This document shows positions 35,717 through 44,116 of a stretch of DNA of 64,000 nt, piece by piece. Every line of letters begins with the position of its first letter. Positions within the stretch are counted from its first letter, which is position 1. The DNA is from an uncultured Oscillospiraceae bacterium. Its GTDB lineage: Bacteria > Bacillota > Clostridia > Oscillospirales > Oscillospiraceae. The notes below the pieces were generated by a model, which was not told where the DNA came from, did not search any database, and was given only the letters and a program-made list of their open reading frames with translations. The stretch spans positions 62,001 through 126,000 of the forward strand of contig CABSMJ010000003.1 in NCBI GenBank assembly GCA_902478785.1. Direction: 5' to 3'. The translations under genes were made by a program, and so were the position numbers.

Positions 35717-35723
35717 ACAATCA

Positions 35724-35916
35724 CCCTGCGCGGTGCGTGATAGACCTTTTTTTAACCCACATTTTTGTTATAAGGGATGCCAGATCAGTGCGTGGATCGC
35801 AGGCCTCCCGGCTGCCGTTTGCGGCTGGAAGTTGGGAGCGATGAAGCGCGCTGGAGGCGACCCACCTGGCCTTTGAGGTGCAGGTTATAACTGGGTCTAC
35901 ACGGCCAGCGCGGGGT
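35724..35916 (+). ncRNA. ssrS: 6S RNA
   Basis: About 190 nt. The 5' end CCTGCGCGGTGCGTG pairs with the 3' end CACGGCCAGCGCGGGG. The middle contains the expected open region (ACCCACATTTTTGTTATAAGGG and GCAGGTTATAACTGGGTC), CCCACCTGG facing GGTGCAGGT, and a GC-rich closing arm. This layout mimics an open promoter and binds SigA-RNA polymerase. Identification is from the sequence pattern of clostridial 6S RNAs; a covariance search would confirm it. There is no ORF here, so this is the main content of 35656-36007. Confidence 0.85.
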
Positions 35917-35931
35917 GATACAAGAAAGCAG

Positions 35932-35961
35932 GAGAGGACAGCAGCGCTGTCCTCTCTTTTT
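35932..35961 (+). terminator. Terminator after 6S RNA
   Basis: Perfect 11-bp stem GAGAGGACAGC/GCTGTCCTCTC with an AGC loop, then TTTTT. Confidence 0.92.
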
Positions 35962-36007
35962 CCAGCCGGGCATCTATCGCCGGTATGGATATAAAGGAGG
36001 AAGGATT

Positions 36008-37018
36008 ATGGCAAACATCACGCTGGGTTCCACCGGCATTGTCATTGAAAAAAATGGCTTTGGCTGTCTCCCCATTCAGCGCATCAGTCAGGAAGAGGCC
36101 GTACGGCTGCTGCACCGTGCCTTTGACGGCGGCATGACGTTTTATGACACCGCCCGGGCCTACTCTGACAGCGAGGCAAAGGTAGGTGCCGCCTTCTCTG
36201 GCATGCGCAGCCAGGTGGTCATCGCCACCAAGACCGCCGCTTCCAACGCCCAGGAGATGTGGAAGGACCTGGAGACCAGTCTCAAAATGCTGAACACCGA
36301 TTACATCGATATCTATCAGTTCCACAATCCCGCCTTCTGCCCCAAGCCCGGCGGAGCGGACGGCCTTTATGACGCGGCCATGGAGGCCAAGCGTCAGGGC
36401 AAGATCCGCCACATCGGCATCAGCAACCACCGTCTGGCCGTTGCTCACGAGGCCATTGAATCCGGCCTCTATGCCACGCTCCAGTTCCCTTACAGCTATC
36501 TGGCAGGGCCCCAGGAGCAGGAACTGGTGGACCTGTGCGCCAAGGCTGGCATGGGCTTCATTGCCATGAAGGGCATGGCCGGCGGACTGATCCGCAGCGG
36601 CACCGCAGCGGCGGCCTTCCTGGCCCTGCAGCCCGGTGTGGTCCCCATTTGGGGTGTACAGCACGACTGGGAGCTGGACGAGTTCTTGGCGTGCATCCGG
36701 CAGGTCCCCGCCTTAACAGATGAGCTCAAGGCCATCATTGAGAAGGACCGCAAGGAGCTCTCCGGCGACTTCTGCCGGGGCTGCGGCTACTGTATGCCCT
36801 GCCCCGCCGGAATTGAGATCAACACCTGCGCCCGGATGTCTCTGATGCTCCGCCGGGCCCCCACCCAGGAGTGGCTCACCCCGGCCAACCAGGAGAAAAT
36901 GGCCAAGATCAAGGACTGCCTCCACTGCGGTCAATGCGTCTCCAAATGCCCCTATGGGCTGGACACCCCCCGCCTGCTGGAGGACAACTACAAGGACTAT
37001 CTCACATTTTTGAAATAA
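36008..37018 (+). CDS. Aldo/keto reductase with C-terminal ferredoxin-like 4Fe-4S region
   Basis: 336 residues. The N-terminal AKR barrel has FDGGMTFYDTARAYSDSEAKVG (active-site Asp and Tyr), VVIATKTAA (Lys) and YIDIYQFHNP (His). From about residue 250 the protein continues with two cysteine clusters: FCRGCGYCMPCPAGIEI and CLHCGQCVSKCPYGLDTP. Such proteins belong to the YeaE/4Fe-4S AKR group and may link NAD(P)H with ferredoxin. The substrate is unknown. ATG at 36008 with AAAGGAGG. Confidence 0.9.
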   Translation: MANITLGSTGIVIEKNGFGCLPIQRISQEEAVRLLHRAFDGGMTFYDTARAYSDSEAKVGAAFSGMRSQVVIATKTAASNAQEMWKDLETSLKMLNTDYIDIYQFHNPAFCPKPGGADGLYDAAMEAKRQGKIRHIGISNHRLAVAHEAIESGLYATLQFPYSYLAGPQEQELVDLCAKAGMGFIAMKGMAGGLIRSGTAAAAFLALQPGVVPIWGVQHDWELDEFLACIRQVPALTDELKAIIEKDRKELSGDFCRGCGYCMPCPAGIEINTCARMSLMLRRAPTQEWLTPANQEKMAKIKDCLHCGQCVSKCPYGLDTPRLLEDNYKDYLTFLK

Positions 37019-37058
37019 GGCCGCAGAGGACCGCCGTTGGCCTTTTCGCAGCCAAACA

Positions 37059-37090
37059 GAGGGGACGGCTTTTGCCGTCCTCCTCTTTTT
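37059..37090 (+). terminator. Terminator after aldo/keto reductase
   Basis: GACGGC/GCCGTC core extended by GAGG/CCTC around a small bulge, then TTTTT. Confidence 0.8.
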
Positions 37091-37173
37091 CAGGTTGTTT
37101 TCAGGTCCCTGTGATATAGTTTTATTTAATCCGTGCTATTCCCCGGGAGAGGCTCGAATTTCTGTATTTTTTC

Positions 37174-37202
37174 CTTGCGTATTGAGAATATATCAAGTAT
37201 AA
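37174..37202 (+). promoter_or_regulatory. Promoter of prsA-like gene
   Basis: TTGCGT, a 17-nt spacer, then perfect TATAAT (about 37197-37202), followed by a short leader. Confidence 0.75.
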
Positions 37203-37269
37203 TGGCTAAGTGAATCTCGCGCTTTTTTGCGAAGAGCATTCTTGGATAGATTGAGAGGATTGAACAACA

Positions 37270-38835
37270 ATGAGCGCATCAAGAGAAAAGAAGACCCGTC
37301 AGGAGCAGGATCCCAGCATTTTGGACCCCAAGACCGCCCGGGAAGCCGCCGAGCGCAAGAAGCAAAAGCGCAGCGACAGAATGTACGCCGCGATTTTTAT
37401 TGCCTTCTTGCTGGTGGCCGCCATCGTGGTGACCTGGAACTCCGGCATTCTGCAAAAGCGGGCCACCGCAGTGACCATCAACGGTGAGAAGTATACCGCC
37501 ACTGAGGTCAACTACTACTACACCAGCGTCTATAACCAGTTCCTCAACAGCTACGGCAGCTACGCCTCCATGTTCGGCCTGGACACCAGCAAGTCCCTGA
37601 AGACTCAGGACTGCGCCATGCTGGAGGACGGCGGCACCTGGTTCGACTACTTCCTGCAGCAGGCCGAGGATCAGATGGTCACCGCTGCCGCTCTGTATGA
37701 CGCTGCCCAGGAAGAGGGCTTCACCGTGGACGATCTGGACCAGCAGATCCAGGACAACCTGGACTCCCTGGATGAGTCTGTGGAGAGCCTGAACTCCTCC
37801 AACGGCACCAACTATGACCGGGCTGACTACCTCCAGATGATGTACGGCAAGTACATGACCGAGGACATCTACAAGGAGCTGCTGACCCAGTCCCTGGTGG
37901 CCTCCTACTATGCCCAGGCCTATCAGGACGAGACCGAGGCCTCCTACACCGACCAGCAGATCAGCGACGCCTATGAGAAGGACCCCAACTCTTATGATCT
38001 GGTGGACTACGAGCAGATCCTGGTCTCCGGCGTAGCCGAGAGCACCACTGACGAGGACGGCAACACCGTGGAGCCCACTGACGAGGAGAACGAGGCCGCC
38101 ATGACCGAGTCCAAGACCATCGCCGACGAGCTGTACGCCAAGTATCAGGCCGGCGAGGGCCTGGAGGCCCTGGCTGACACCGAGGACAAGGCCTCCTACT
38201 CCGACAATGAGGGCACCACCTACTCCGGCGACGACCTGACCACCTGGCTCTTTGACGAGGCCCGTCAGGACGGCGATTCCACCGTCATCGAGGTGGAAGG
38301 CACCGGCACCTATATCCTGGTGTTCCACGACCGCTACCGCAACGATTACGATGTGGTCAACGTCCGCCACATCCTTATCCAGCCCGAGAGCACCGAGCTG
38401 TCCGAGGATGACGAGGGCTATGACGCCGACGTCCAGGCCAAGAAGGACGCTGCCAAGGCCAAGGCTGAGGACATTCTGGCCCAGTGGAAGGCCGGCGACG
38501 CCACCGAGGACTCCTTCATCGAGCTGGTCAAGGAGTACTCTCAGGACACCGGCAGCGTGGAAGATGGCGGTCTCATCCCCGACATCTCCCAGGACAGCAG
38601 CCTGGTGACGGAGTTCAAGGACTGGTGCCTGGACTCCAGCCGCAAGGTGGGTGACACCGGCATCGTGGAGAGCACCTATGGCTACCACATCATGTATTTC
38701 TCCAGCTTCGGCGATCCCTACTGGATGGTCCAGGTCCGTCAGAACCTGTTGACCCAGGACGTCAATGACTGGCACGCTGAAAAGACGGAAGGCTACGAGG
38801 CCACCGAGGGCTTCGGCATCAGATTCGTTGGCTGA
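37270..38835 (+). CDS. PrsA-like membrane-bound peptidylprolyl isomerase (foldase)
   Basis: 521 residues. A basic cytoplasmic N-terminus is followed by one membrane helix (about 38-55). A SurA-N-like domain (VTINGEKYTATEVNYYYTSVYNQFL) precedes an acidic, flexible middle. The parvulin domain (about 365-480) has DVVNVRHILIQPE, VKEYSQDTGSVEDGGLIPDI and GIVESTYGYHIMYF. It assists folding of exported proteins, for example PBPs. It lacks a lipobox and is anchored by a helix instead. ATG at 37270 with AGAGGA. Confidence 0.9.
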   Translation: MSASREKKTRQEQDPSILDPKTAREAAERKKQKRSDRMYAAIFIAFLLVAAIVVTWNSGILQKRATAVTINGEKYTATEVNYYYTSVYNQFLNSYGSYASMFGLDTSKSLKTQDCAMLEDGGTWFDYFLQQAEDQMVTAAALYDAAQEEGFTVDDLDQQIQDNLDSLDESVESLNSSNGTNYDRADYLQMMYGKYMTEDIYKELLTQSLVASYYAQAYQDETEASYTDQQISDAYEKDPNSYDLVDYEQILVSGVAESTTDEDGNTVEPTDEENEAAMTESKTIADELYAKYQAGEGLEALADTEDKASYSDNEGTTYSGDDLTTWLFDEARQDGDSTVIEVEGTGTYILVFHDRYRNDYDVVNVRHILIQPESTELSEDDEGYDADVQAKKDAAKAKAEDILAQWKAGDATEDSFIELVKEYSQDTGSVEDGGLIPDISQDSSLVTEFKDWCLDSSRKVGDTGIVESTYGYHIMYFSSFGDPYWMVQVRQNLLTQDVNDWHAEKTEGYEATEGFGIRFVG

Positions 38836-38848
38836 TGCAAAGCAAAAA

Positions 38849-38893
38849 AAGGGTTGGCTTTGAGAAAATCAAAGCCAATCCTTTCTCTTTTTT
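38849..38893 (+). terminator. Terminator after prsA-like gene
   Basis: Stem GGTTGGCTTTGA/TCAAAGCCAATCC, a GAAAA loop, then a U-rich tail. Confidence 0.82.
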
Positions 38894-38917
38894 ATTTTCA
38901 TCAAGAGAGGACAGACC

Positions 38918-39646
38918 ATGAGCGAACAGTTTCTGCGCAGTGAGATGCTCTGGGGCCAGGAGGCCCAGCGCTATTTGGAGACCTGCCACGTGGCCGTATT
39001 CGGACTGGGCGGCGTGGGCAGCTACGCCGCCGAGGTTTTGATTCGTTCCGGGGTGGGAGAGCTGACACTGGTGGACAGCGACAGCGTCTCCGTCACCAAT
39101 CTCAACCGGCAGCTGGAGGCCCTTCACTCCACCCTTGGCCAGCCCAAGACCGAAGCCGTGGCTGCCCGGGCCCGGGACATCCATCCCCAGATTCGCCTCC
39201 ACCCCATCCAGGCCCTGTATGACGCCGACCACCGAGACCTCTTCTTCCCTGCCGACTGCCGGTACGACTATGTAGTGGATGCCATCGACTTGGTGTCCTG
39301 CAAGCTGGACCTGATTGAGACCGCTCTCAACCGCGGCATCCCCATTTTCTCCGCTCTGGGCACCGGCAACAAGCTGGACCCCACCCGCCTGGAGATCACG
39401 GATCTGGCCAAGACCTATGGCTGTCCTCTTGCCCGGGTCATGCGCCGGGAACTGCGCAAACGGGGCATCGAGCACCTGGATGTGGTGTTCAGTCCCGAGG
39501 AGCCGGTCTGCGCCGCACAGCTGGAGGCCCCCCCTCCCGGCCGACGAAGCGTTCCCGCCAGCAGCCCCTGGGTCCCGGCCACCGCCGGTCTTCTTTTGGG
39601 CTCACAGGTGGTTCGTAATTTGATTTCCAAAAGAAAAGGAGTGTAA
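38918..39646 (+). CDS. tcdA: tRNA threonylcarbamoyladenosine dehydratase
   Basis: TcdA (CsdL/YgdL) of 242 residues, ThiF/MoeB E1-like superfamily, which cyclises t6A to ct6A in tRNA. The ATP site GLGGVGSYAAEVLIRSGVGELTLVDSD is complete. NLNRQLEALHSTLGQPKTEAV and VVDAIDLVSCKLDLIE follow the family pattern. The end LLLGSQVVRNLI is typical. ATG at 38918 with AGAGAGGAC. The stop is 7 nt before the DUF554 gene, so they are probably one transcript. Confidence 0.93.
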   Translation: MSEQFLRSEMLWGQEAQRYLETCHVAVFGLGGVGSYAAEVLIRSGVGELTLVDSDSVSVTNLNRQLEALHSTLGQPKTEAVAARARDIHPQIRLHPIQALYDADHRDLFFPADCRYDYVVDAIDLVSCKLDLIETALNRGIPIFSALGTGNKLDPTRLEITDLAKTYGCPLARVMRRELRKRGIEHLDVVFSPEEPVCAAQLEAPPPGRRSVPASSPWVPATAGLLLGSQVVRNLISKRKGV

Positions 39647-39653
39647 CAAGCCT

Positions 39654-40364
39654 ATGCTAGTGGGCACCATCGTCAACACCATCACTGTCATCGCCGGTTC
39701 CCTTCTGGGAATGCTTTTGGGTGAAAAAGTCCTGCCGGAGCGTCTGCGGGATACCGTCATGAAGGGTCTGGGCCTATGCACCCTGTACATTGGCCTGACC
39801 GGTCTGAGCGGCAGCTCCAACGCCCTCATCCCCATCATCTCCATGGTAGTGGGCGCTATTCTGGGCGAGCTTTTGGACCTGGATGGGCGCCTCAATCGCT
39901 TTGCTCAAAAACTGGAGAACCGATTCCAGAAGGAGGGTGATGGGCGTCCCTCTCTGGCGGAGGGATTTGTCACCTCCTCCCTGGTATTCTGCGTAGGCTC
40001 CATGACAGTCATGGGCGCTCTGCAGGATGGTCTCACTGGCAATCACGATTTGCTTTTCACCAAGTCCATTTTGGACCTGGTCTCCTCCACCATCTTTGCA
40101 TCCTCTCTGGGTATCGGCGTTCTTCTTGCGGCTGTCACCGTATTTGTGGTCCAGGGCGCCATCGCCACCGCCGCTCACTTTATGGCCCCCCTTCTCATGG
40201 ATGCCGCTACAGGAGAGCCCACCGCGGCGCTGACGGAGATGCTGGTGGTAGGCTCCATCCTGATCGTGGCTTTGGGCCTGAACCTGCTGGGCATCACCAA
40301 GCTGAAGGTCATGAACTATGTGCTGGCCATCTTCGTTCCCATTCTGCTGTGTACTTTTATGTAA
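39654..40364 (+). CDS. DUF554 family membrane protein
   Basis: 236-residue polytopic protein with about seven hydrophobic segments. The starting motif is MLVGTIVNTITVIAGSLLGMLLG, with SLVFCVGSMTVMGALQDGL and FTKSILDLVSSTIFASSLGIGVL near the centre, as in YdfK/YqgA proteins. The role is not established; transport of small substrates is suspected. ATG at 39654 with AAAAGGAGTG. Confidence 0.9.
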   Translation: MLVGTIVNTITVIAGSLLGMLLGEKVLPERLRDTVMKGLGLCTLYIGLTGLSGSSNALIPIISMVVGAILGELLDLDGRLNRFAQKLENRFQKEGDGRPSLAEGFVTSSLVFCVGSMTVMGALQDGLTGNHDLLFTKSILDLVSSTIFASSLGIGVLLAAVTVFVVQGAIATAAHFMAPLLMDAATGEPTAALTEMLVVGSILIVALGLNLLGITKLKVMNYVLAIFVPILLCTFM

Positions 40365-40370
40365 ACTTCC

Positions 40371-40403
40371 AGCCCCGCCGAAATTTTTCCGGCGGGGCTT
40401 TTT
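40371..40403 (+). terminator. Terminator after tcdA-DUF554
   Basis: Perfect 10-bp stem AGCCCCGCCG/CGGCGGGGCT, a loop of nine bases, then TTTTT. Confidence 0.9.
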
Positions 40404-40415
40404 GTCGGATTTGTG

Positions 40416-40443
40416 GTGACAATTCGAGATTGTGTGGTATAAT
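40416..40443 (+). promoter_or_regulatory. Promoter of the DUF308 gene
   Basis: GTGACA, a 16-nt spacer, perfect TATAAT near 40438-40443, about 65 nt before the start. Confidence 0.65.
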
Positions 40444-40507
40444 AACAAAAAACAAGTATCTTTTCCGCTATGGGCTTCTCCCTGAGCGACCAAAAGGAGT
40501 GATCAAT

Positions 40508-41158
40508 ATGAAGGAAACCCTTCGAGAGATCAAGTGGAATTTTGTTCTCAGCGCCCTTTTATATCTGCTGCTGGGTGTGGTGCTGGCCATCTGGCCGGAC
40601 GGCAGCGCCAAAATGCTCTGCTACTGCATCGGCGGTGTGGTAACTGCCTACGGCGTGTTCAACATCGTCGCCTATTTCACCCGCCGGGGGCTGGAGGGAC
40701 TTCATCCGGAGCTGCTGGCCGGTATTGTAGCCGTGGCCTTTGGCGTCTTTACCCTCCTCAAGCCCACTGTCATTGCCGGAATCCTGCCCTTTGTGCTGGG
40801 GCTGATCATCGTGGTGGACGGCGCCGTCAATCTCAAGCGGGCTATGACGCTCCGCGCTCTGGACTTTTCCAAGTGGAGCATCTACCTTCTGCTGTCCTGC
40901 CTGACCATCCTTTTGGGCGTGGGTGCGGTCCTCAACCCCTTTGAGTCCCTGACGCTCTTGCTGCGGCTCATCGGCCTGGTGCTGATCTACGAGGGCATCT
41001 CCGACCTGTGGGCCATCTTCCGGATCTCCTCTCTGGCCCGCGCTGTGGAACACGCCGCAGAGGATATCGTCCATCAGGAGGAAGAACAGGCAGAGGATTT
41101 TCAGCGGCAAAGAAGCGCCGTGGATGTGTCCTTCACCGAAGAACCCAAAGACAAGTAA
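40508..41158 (+). CDS. HdeD-like DUF308 membrane protein
   Basis: 216 residues with six hydrophobic segments in two three-helix repeats: FVLSALLYLLLGVVLAIWP, GIVAVAFGVFTLLKPTVI and SIYLLLSCLTILLGVGAVLNP carry the repeated DUF308 turn (G(V/I)..P). The acidic C-terminal tail is cytoplasmic. Related to HdeD; function unknown. ATG at 40508 with AAAAGGAG. Confidence 0.88.
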   Translation: MKETLREIKWNFVLSALLYLLLGVVLAIWPDGSAKMLCYCIGGVVTAYGVFNIVAYFTRRGLEGLHPELLAGIVAVAFGVFTLLKPTVIAGILPFVLGLIIVVDGAVNLKRAMTLRALDFSKWSIYLLLSCLTILLGVGAVLNPFESLTLLLRLIGLVLIYEGISDLWAIFRISSLARAVEHAAEDIVHQEEEQAEDFQRQRSAVDVSFTEEPKDK

Positions 41159-41171
41159 TTTCTTTCCATGT

Positions 41172-41214
41172 AGAGCAGCGCCCCGAACCAGGTTTGGTCC
41201 GGGGCGCTGCTCTC
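41172..41214. terminator. Bidirectional terminator
   Basis: Perfect 14-bp outer stem AGAGCAGCGCCCCG/CGGGGCGCTGCTCT with a second nested pairing inside. It lies between convergent genes. Confidence 0.88.
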
Positions 41215-41228
41215 TTTGTAGGATGACC

Positions 41229-42230
41229 TCACCGCAGGGCAAAGACCTCATCTCTGAAGCGGATGCTTGTCACATGGTCCATATCCACGGGGAGCTGCCA
41301 GTAGAAGACGCTGCCCCACTGGGTATGGGCTTCGTCCAGGAAACCGCTGGTTCCGCCGGTGCTGCACACCTGGGTGCCGTCCTCCAGCACCAGGGTCGGA
41401 AACAGCTCTCTCCACCGTTGGTCCTTAGCTGCGCGGACAAACCGAAGCTCCGTGGCGCTGATGCGCACGTCATGGAGCGTCACCATCCCCTGCTCCCCTG
41501 TATCCAGGTCCACCGCCGGAACGGTCAATTCCTCCAAAGTCAGGATCTCCTGGTCCTCCACCGACTCCAGGCGGAAGGGAATGGTCCACTCCCCTCTCAA
41601 AGCCACTGTGTCGCTGCACATCAGGTCGTTCAGCCGCAGCGTCACCTGGCCGCCCTCCTGCAGGGAACCCATCCCGGAGTCCACACAGAAGCGGGCCAGC
41701 ATGGTCAGCGTCCCGTCCTCCGCCAGGCCCTGGTAAGCGTAGTCCATGCTCCAGATGCCCGGGGCACTGACGGCATTCGATTCCAAATCCAGGTCCATTT
41801 CGGCGTCAGCAAAGTGGTAGAGCCAGGCCTCCTCCGCCTCATAGGTGCCGCTGACCTTCAGCAGCACCCACAGCATATTCTGGCCCACGGTGACGGAGTC
41901 CAGTGTCACCGTCACGCCGCTGTTGGTGTCGCTGATGCCTACCGGCTGGGTCAGCTCCTGGATCAGAGACAGCTGCTCCTGGGGCATGGCCTCTCCTGAG
42001 AGAGCCGTCCACTCCCGGGTAAACCACTCCCGAATGGTGCCCGGCACACCGGCGGTCACCGCCGCCACGGTTCCTGCCAGCACCACCAGCAGCACAATTG
42101 CTGCCACCAGGGCAGCCGGCATCCGGAGCCGTCTTACATTCTGCTCGGTTACTCTCATGTTTCGTACCTCCTCCCGCAGTCGTTCGGAGGCATGGACCTC
42201 ATCAAATGTTTCGCAATAGAGTTCTTTCAT
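41229..42230 (-). CDS. Anti-sigma factor, DUF4179-like
   Basis: 333-residue single-pass membrane protein. The short cytoplasmic N-terminus (about 1-38, AFDEVHASERLREEVRN) should hold the sigma factor, and one helix (about 38-60) crosses the membrane. The extracellular region has ISDTNSGVTVTLDSVTVGQNMLWVLLKVSG, typical of DUF4179. It starts 4 nt after the sigma stop, so expression is coupled. The sensed signal is unknown. Confidence 0.88.
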   Translation of the reverse strand: MKELYCETFDEVHASERLREEVRNMRVTEQNVRRLRMPAALVAAIVLLVVLAGTVAAVTAGVPGTIREWFTREWTALSGEAMPQEQLSLIQELTQPVGISDTNSGVTVTLDSVTVGQNMLWVLLKVSGTYEAEEAWLYHFADAEMDLDLESNAVSAPGIWSMDYAYQGLAEDGTLTMLARFCVDSGMGSLQEGGQVTLRLNDLMCSDTVALRGEWTIPFRLESVEDQEILTLEELTVPAVDLDTGEQGMVTLHDVRISATELRFVRAAKDQRWRELFPTLVLEDGTQVCSTGGTSGFLDEAHTQWGSVFYWQLPVDMDHVTSIRFRDEVFALR

Positions 42231-42233
42231 GGC

Positions 42234-42704
42234 TCATTCCTCCGTCCAACTTGCCTTCAGCTTCGCCCGGCCCCGGGCCAGGCGTGTCTGGACTGTGGAG
42301 ACCTTCAGGTGCAGCAGCTCCCCCACCTCCGCCACGGAGTACCCCTCATAGTAATACAGGTACAGCGGCACCCGGTAGCGGGCAGGCAGCGCCATCACAT
42401 CCTGAAAGAGCTGGCGCCGCTCCGGGTCTGAGAACACCGGCTCCTGACAGGATTCCAGAGGGACCGTCCTGCGGTGCCAGGGATTGCTGCGCAGGCGCTT
42501 GCACTCGTTGAGGGTCACCCGCACCAGCCAGTAGCGCAGATGGTCCTCCCCTTCCAGCTTCTCCCGACACTGGCACAGACGCAGCATGACATTCTGGGCC
42601 GCGTCCTCCGCGTCGGCGGGATGGCGCAGGGTATTGAGGGCAAGGCGATAGACCATATCCAGGTATCGCTCCGCCGCCGCATGAAACTCCTTGTCTGTGA
42701 GCAT
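42234..42704 (-). CDS. ECF-type sigma factor
   Basis: Extracytoplasmic-function sigma factor of 156 residues. Region 2 is YLDMVYRLALNTLRHPADAEDAAQNVMLRL and region 4 includes LPARYRVPLYLYYYEGYSVAEVGELLHLKVSTVQTRLARGRAKL. The start is ATG at 42704 because AAGGAG lies 11 nt upstream; an earlier in-frame ATG at 42728 has none. It pairs with the membrane anti-sigma factor downstream. The regulon is not visible. Confidence 0.93.
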   Translation of the reverse strand: MLTDKEFHAAAERYLDMVYRLALNTLRHPADAEDAAQNVMLRLCQCREKLEGEDHLRYWLVRVTLNECKRLRSNPWHRRTVPLESCQEPVFSDPERRQLFQDVMALPARYRVPLYLYYYEGYSVAEVGELLHLKVSTVQTRLARGRAKLKASWTEE

Positions 42705-42720
42705 AGGCCTTTGGTCTCCT

Positions 42721-42734
42721 TGAAACATGTTTCA
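42721..42734. promoter_or_regulatory. Perfect palindrome before the ECF sigma gene
   Basis: TGAAACATGTTTCA is a 14-bp perfect palindrome between the start codon and upstream DNA. TGAAAC is also the -35 core of many ECF promoters, but no matching -10 is present at the usual distance. Confidence 0.4.
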
Positions 42735-42913
42735 TCTGTAATACCCGGCAAAGGGGCAAAGCATCCCATGGGGCCAAAAATTTTTCTACGCAACAGCGGG
42801 CACCGAATCAGGGAGCAGCAAGCAAAACTCCTTGGTTTCAGGTAGACAGAGAGCATAAGAGAAGAGCATAGAAAAACGATTTTCTGGTGTCAGAGAGCAA
42901 CCGAGACAGGAAT

Positions 42914-42948
42914 AAAAAAAGAGCCATCCAAATGGATGGCTCTTTTTT
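42914..42948 (-). terminator. Terminator of the butyryl-CoA operon
   Basis: Perfect stem AAAAAAGAGCCATCC/GGATGGCTCTTTTTT around AAAT. On the minus strand it ends the crt-etfA transcript. Confidence 0.93.
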
Positions 42949-42964
42949 GGCATTGGGAAATCCC

Positions 42965-44098
42965 TTACTTCGCAGCCTTGGCGGCACGAATGGCCTCGGT
43001 CAGCATGGGGGTGACCTTGAACAGGTCGCCGCAGATGCCGTAGTCGGCGATCTCGAAGATGGGGGCGGTGTCGTTCTTGTTCACCGCGATGATGCACTCG
43101 GAATCCTGCATGCCAGCCTTGTGCTGGATGGCACCGGAGATGCCCAGAGCAACATAGACCTTGGGGTGCACGGTCTTACCGGTCTGACCAACCTGATGGT
43201 CAGCGCTCAGCCAGCCGGAGTCGATAACGGCACGGGAGCCGCCCACAACGCCGCCCAGCTCGGCAGCCAGTTCCTCAGCCAGCTTGATGCCGCCCTCGAC
43301 ATCCTTGCTGATGCCACGGCCCACGGACACGATGAAGTCAGCGCCGATCAGGTCCACCAGCTTCTTGGCGGCCTTGACCACCTCGACGACCTCGGTCTCC
43401 ATGTCAGCCTCGCTCAGAGTGAAGGCGGGCTTGATGATCTCGCAGGCGTCAGCCTTGGCCTGATCGAAGGGAGCCTTCTTCATAACGCCGGGACGCACGG
43501 TAGCCATAGCGGGACGGAAACGGGGGCAGATGATGGAAGCCATCAGGTGGCCGCCGAAAGCAGGACGGGTCATCTTCAGGTCACGGGACACATCGTGGTC
43601 CTGGCCCAGCACCTTGGCAACGCCCATGCCCTCGATCTTGTCCTCGGGCAGAGTGGAAGCCTCGCGCAGGAAGTCCTTGTAGATGCCCATGTCCACATCC
43701 AGGTGGGTGCAGTCAGCGCACAGACCGGTGTGCAGACGAGCCGCGCAGCGGGGGCCCAGGTCACGGCCGATGTTGGTAGCGCCGATCAGGAAGGCCTCGG
43801 GCTTGAGATCCTCGATCACGTCGCAGATGACCTTGGCATAGGCATCGGTGGTGTAGGTCTTCAGCAGGGGATGGTCGCACACGTACACCTTATCGGCGCC
43901 GTAGCCGCCCAGCTCCTTGGCAATGCCTTCCACGTTGTCGCCCAGCAGCAGGCCGCACAGGTTCACGCCCAGCTCATCGGCCAGACGACGACCCTCGGAG
44001 ATCAGCTCAAAATCGGTGGGCATCAGCTTGCCCTCGCGCTGCTCACAGAAGACCCATACATCCTTGAAAGCAGCCAGATCAGTATTATTGAAAGCCAT
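42965..44098 (-). CDS. etfA: Electron-transfer flavoprotein alpha subunit
   Basis: EtfA, 377 residues. The N-terminal Rossmann-like part is followed by a C-terminal FAD domain with VDLIGADFIVSVGRGISKDVEGGIKLAEELAAELGG and GQTGKTVHPKVYVALGISGAIQHKAGM, the last being the FAD loop. It forms the Bcd-EtfAB complex, which couples crotonyl-CoA reduction to ferredoxin reduction. ATG at 44098, 18 nt after etfB. Confidence 0.97.
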   Translation of the reverse strand: MAFNNTDLAAFKDVWVFCEQREGKLMPTDFELISEGRRLADELGVNLCGLLLGDNVEGIAKELGGYGADKVYVCDHPLLKTYTTDAYAKVICDVIEDLKPEAFLIGATNIGRDLGPRCAARLHTGLCADCTHLDVDMGIYKDFLREASTLPEDKIEGMGVAKVLGQDHDVSRDLKMTRPAFGGHLMASIICPRFRPAMATVRPGVMKKAPFDQAKADACEIIKPAFTLSEADMETEVVEVVKAAKKLVDLIGADFIVSVGRGISKDVEGGIKLAEELAAELGGVVGGSRAVIDSGWLSADHQVGQTGKTVHPKVYVALGISGAIQHKAGMQDSECIIAVNKNDTAPIFEIADYGICGDLFKVTPMLTEAIRAAKAAK

Positions 44099-44116
44099 AA
44101 TTCACTTACTCCTCTC

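Noticed and set aside
40371..40403. Stem-loop before the DUF308 gene as an attenuator
   Set aside because: It stands directly after the DUF554 stop and before a separate promoter, so it is a plain terminator.
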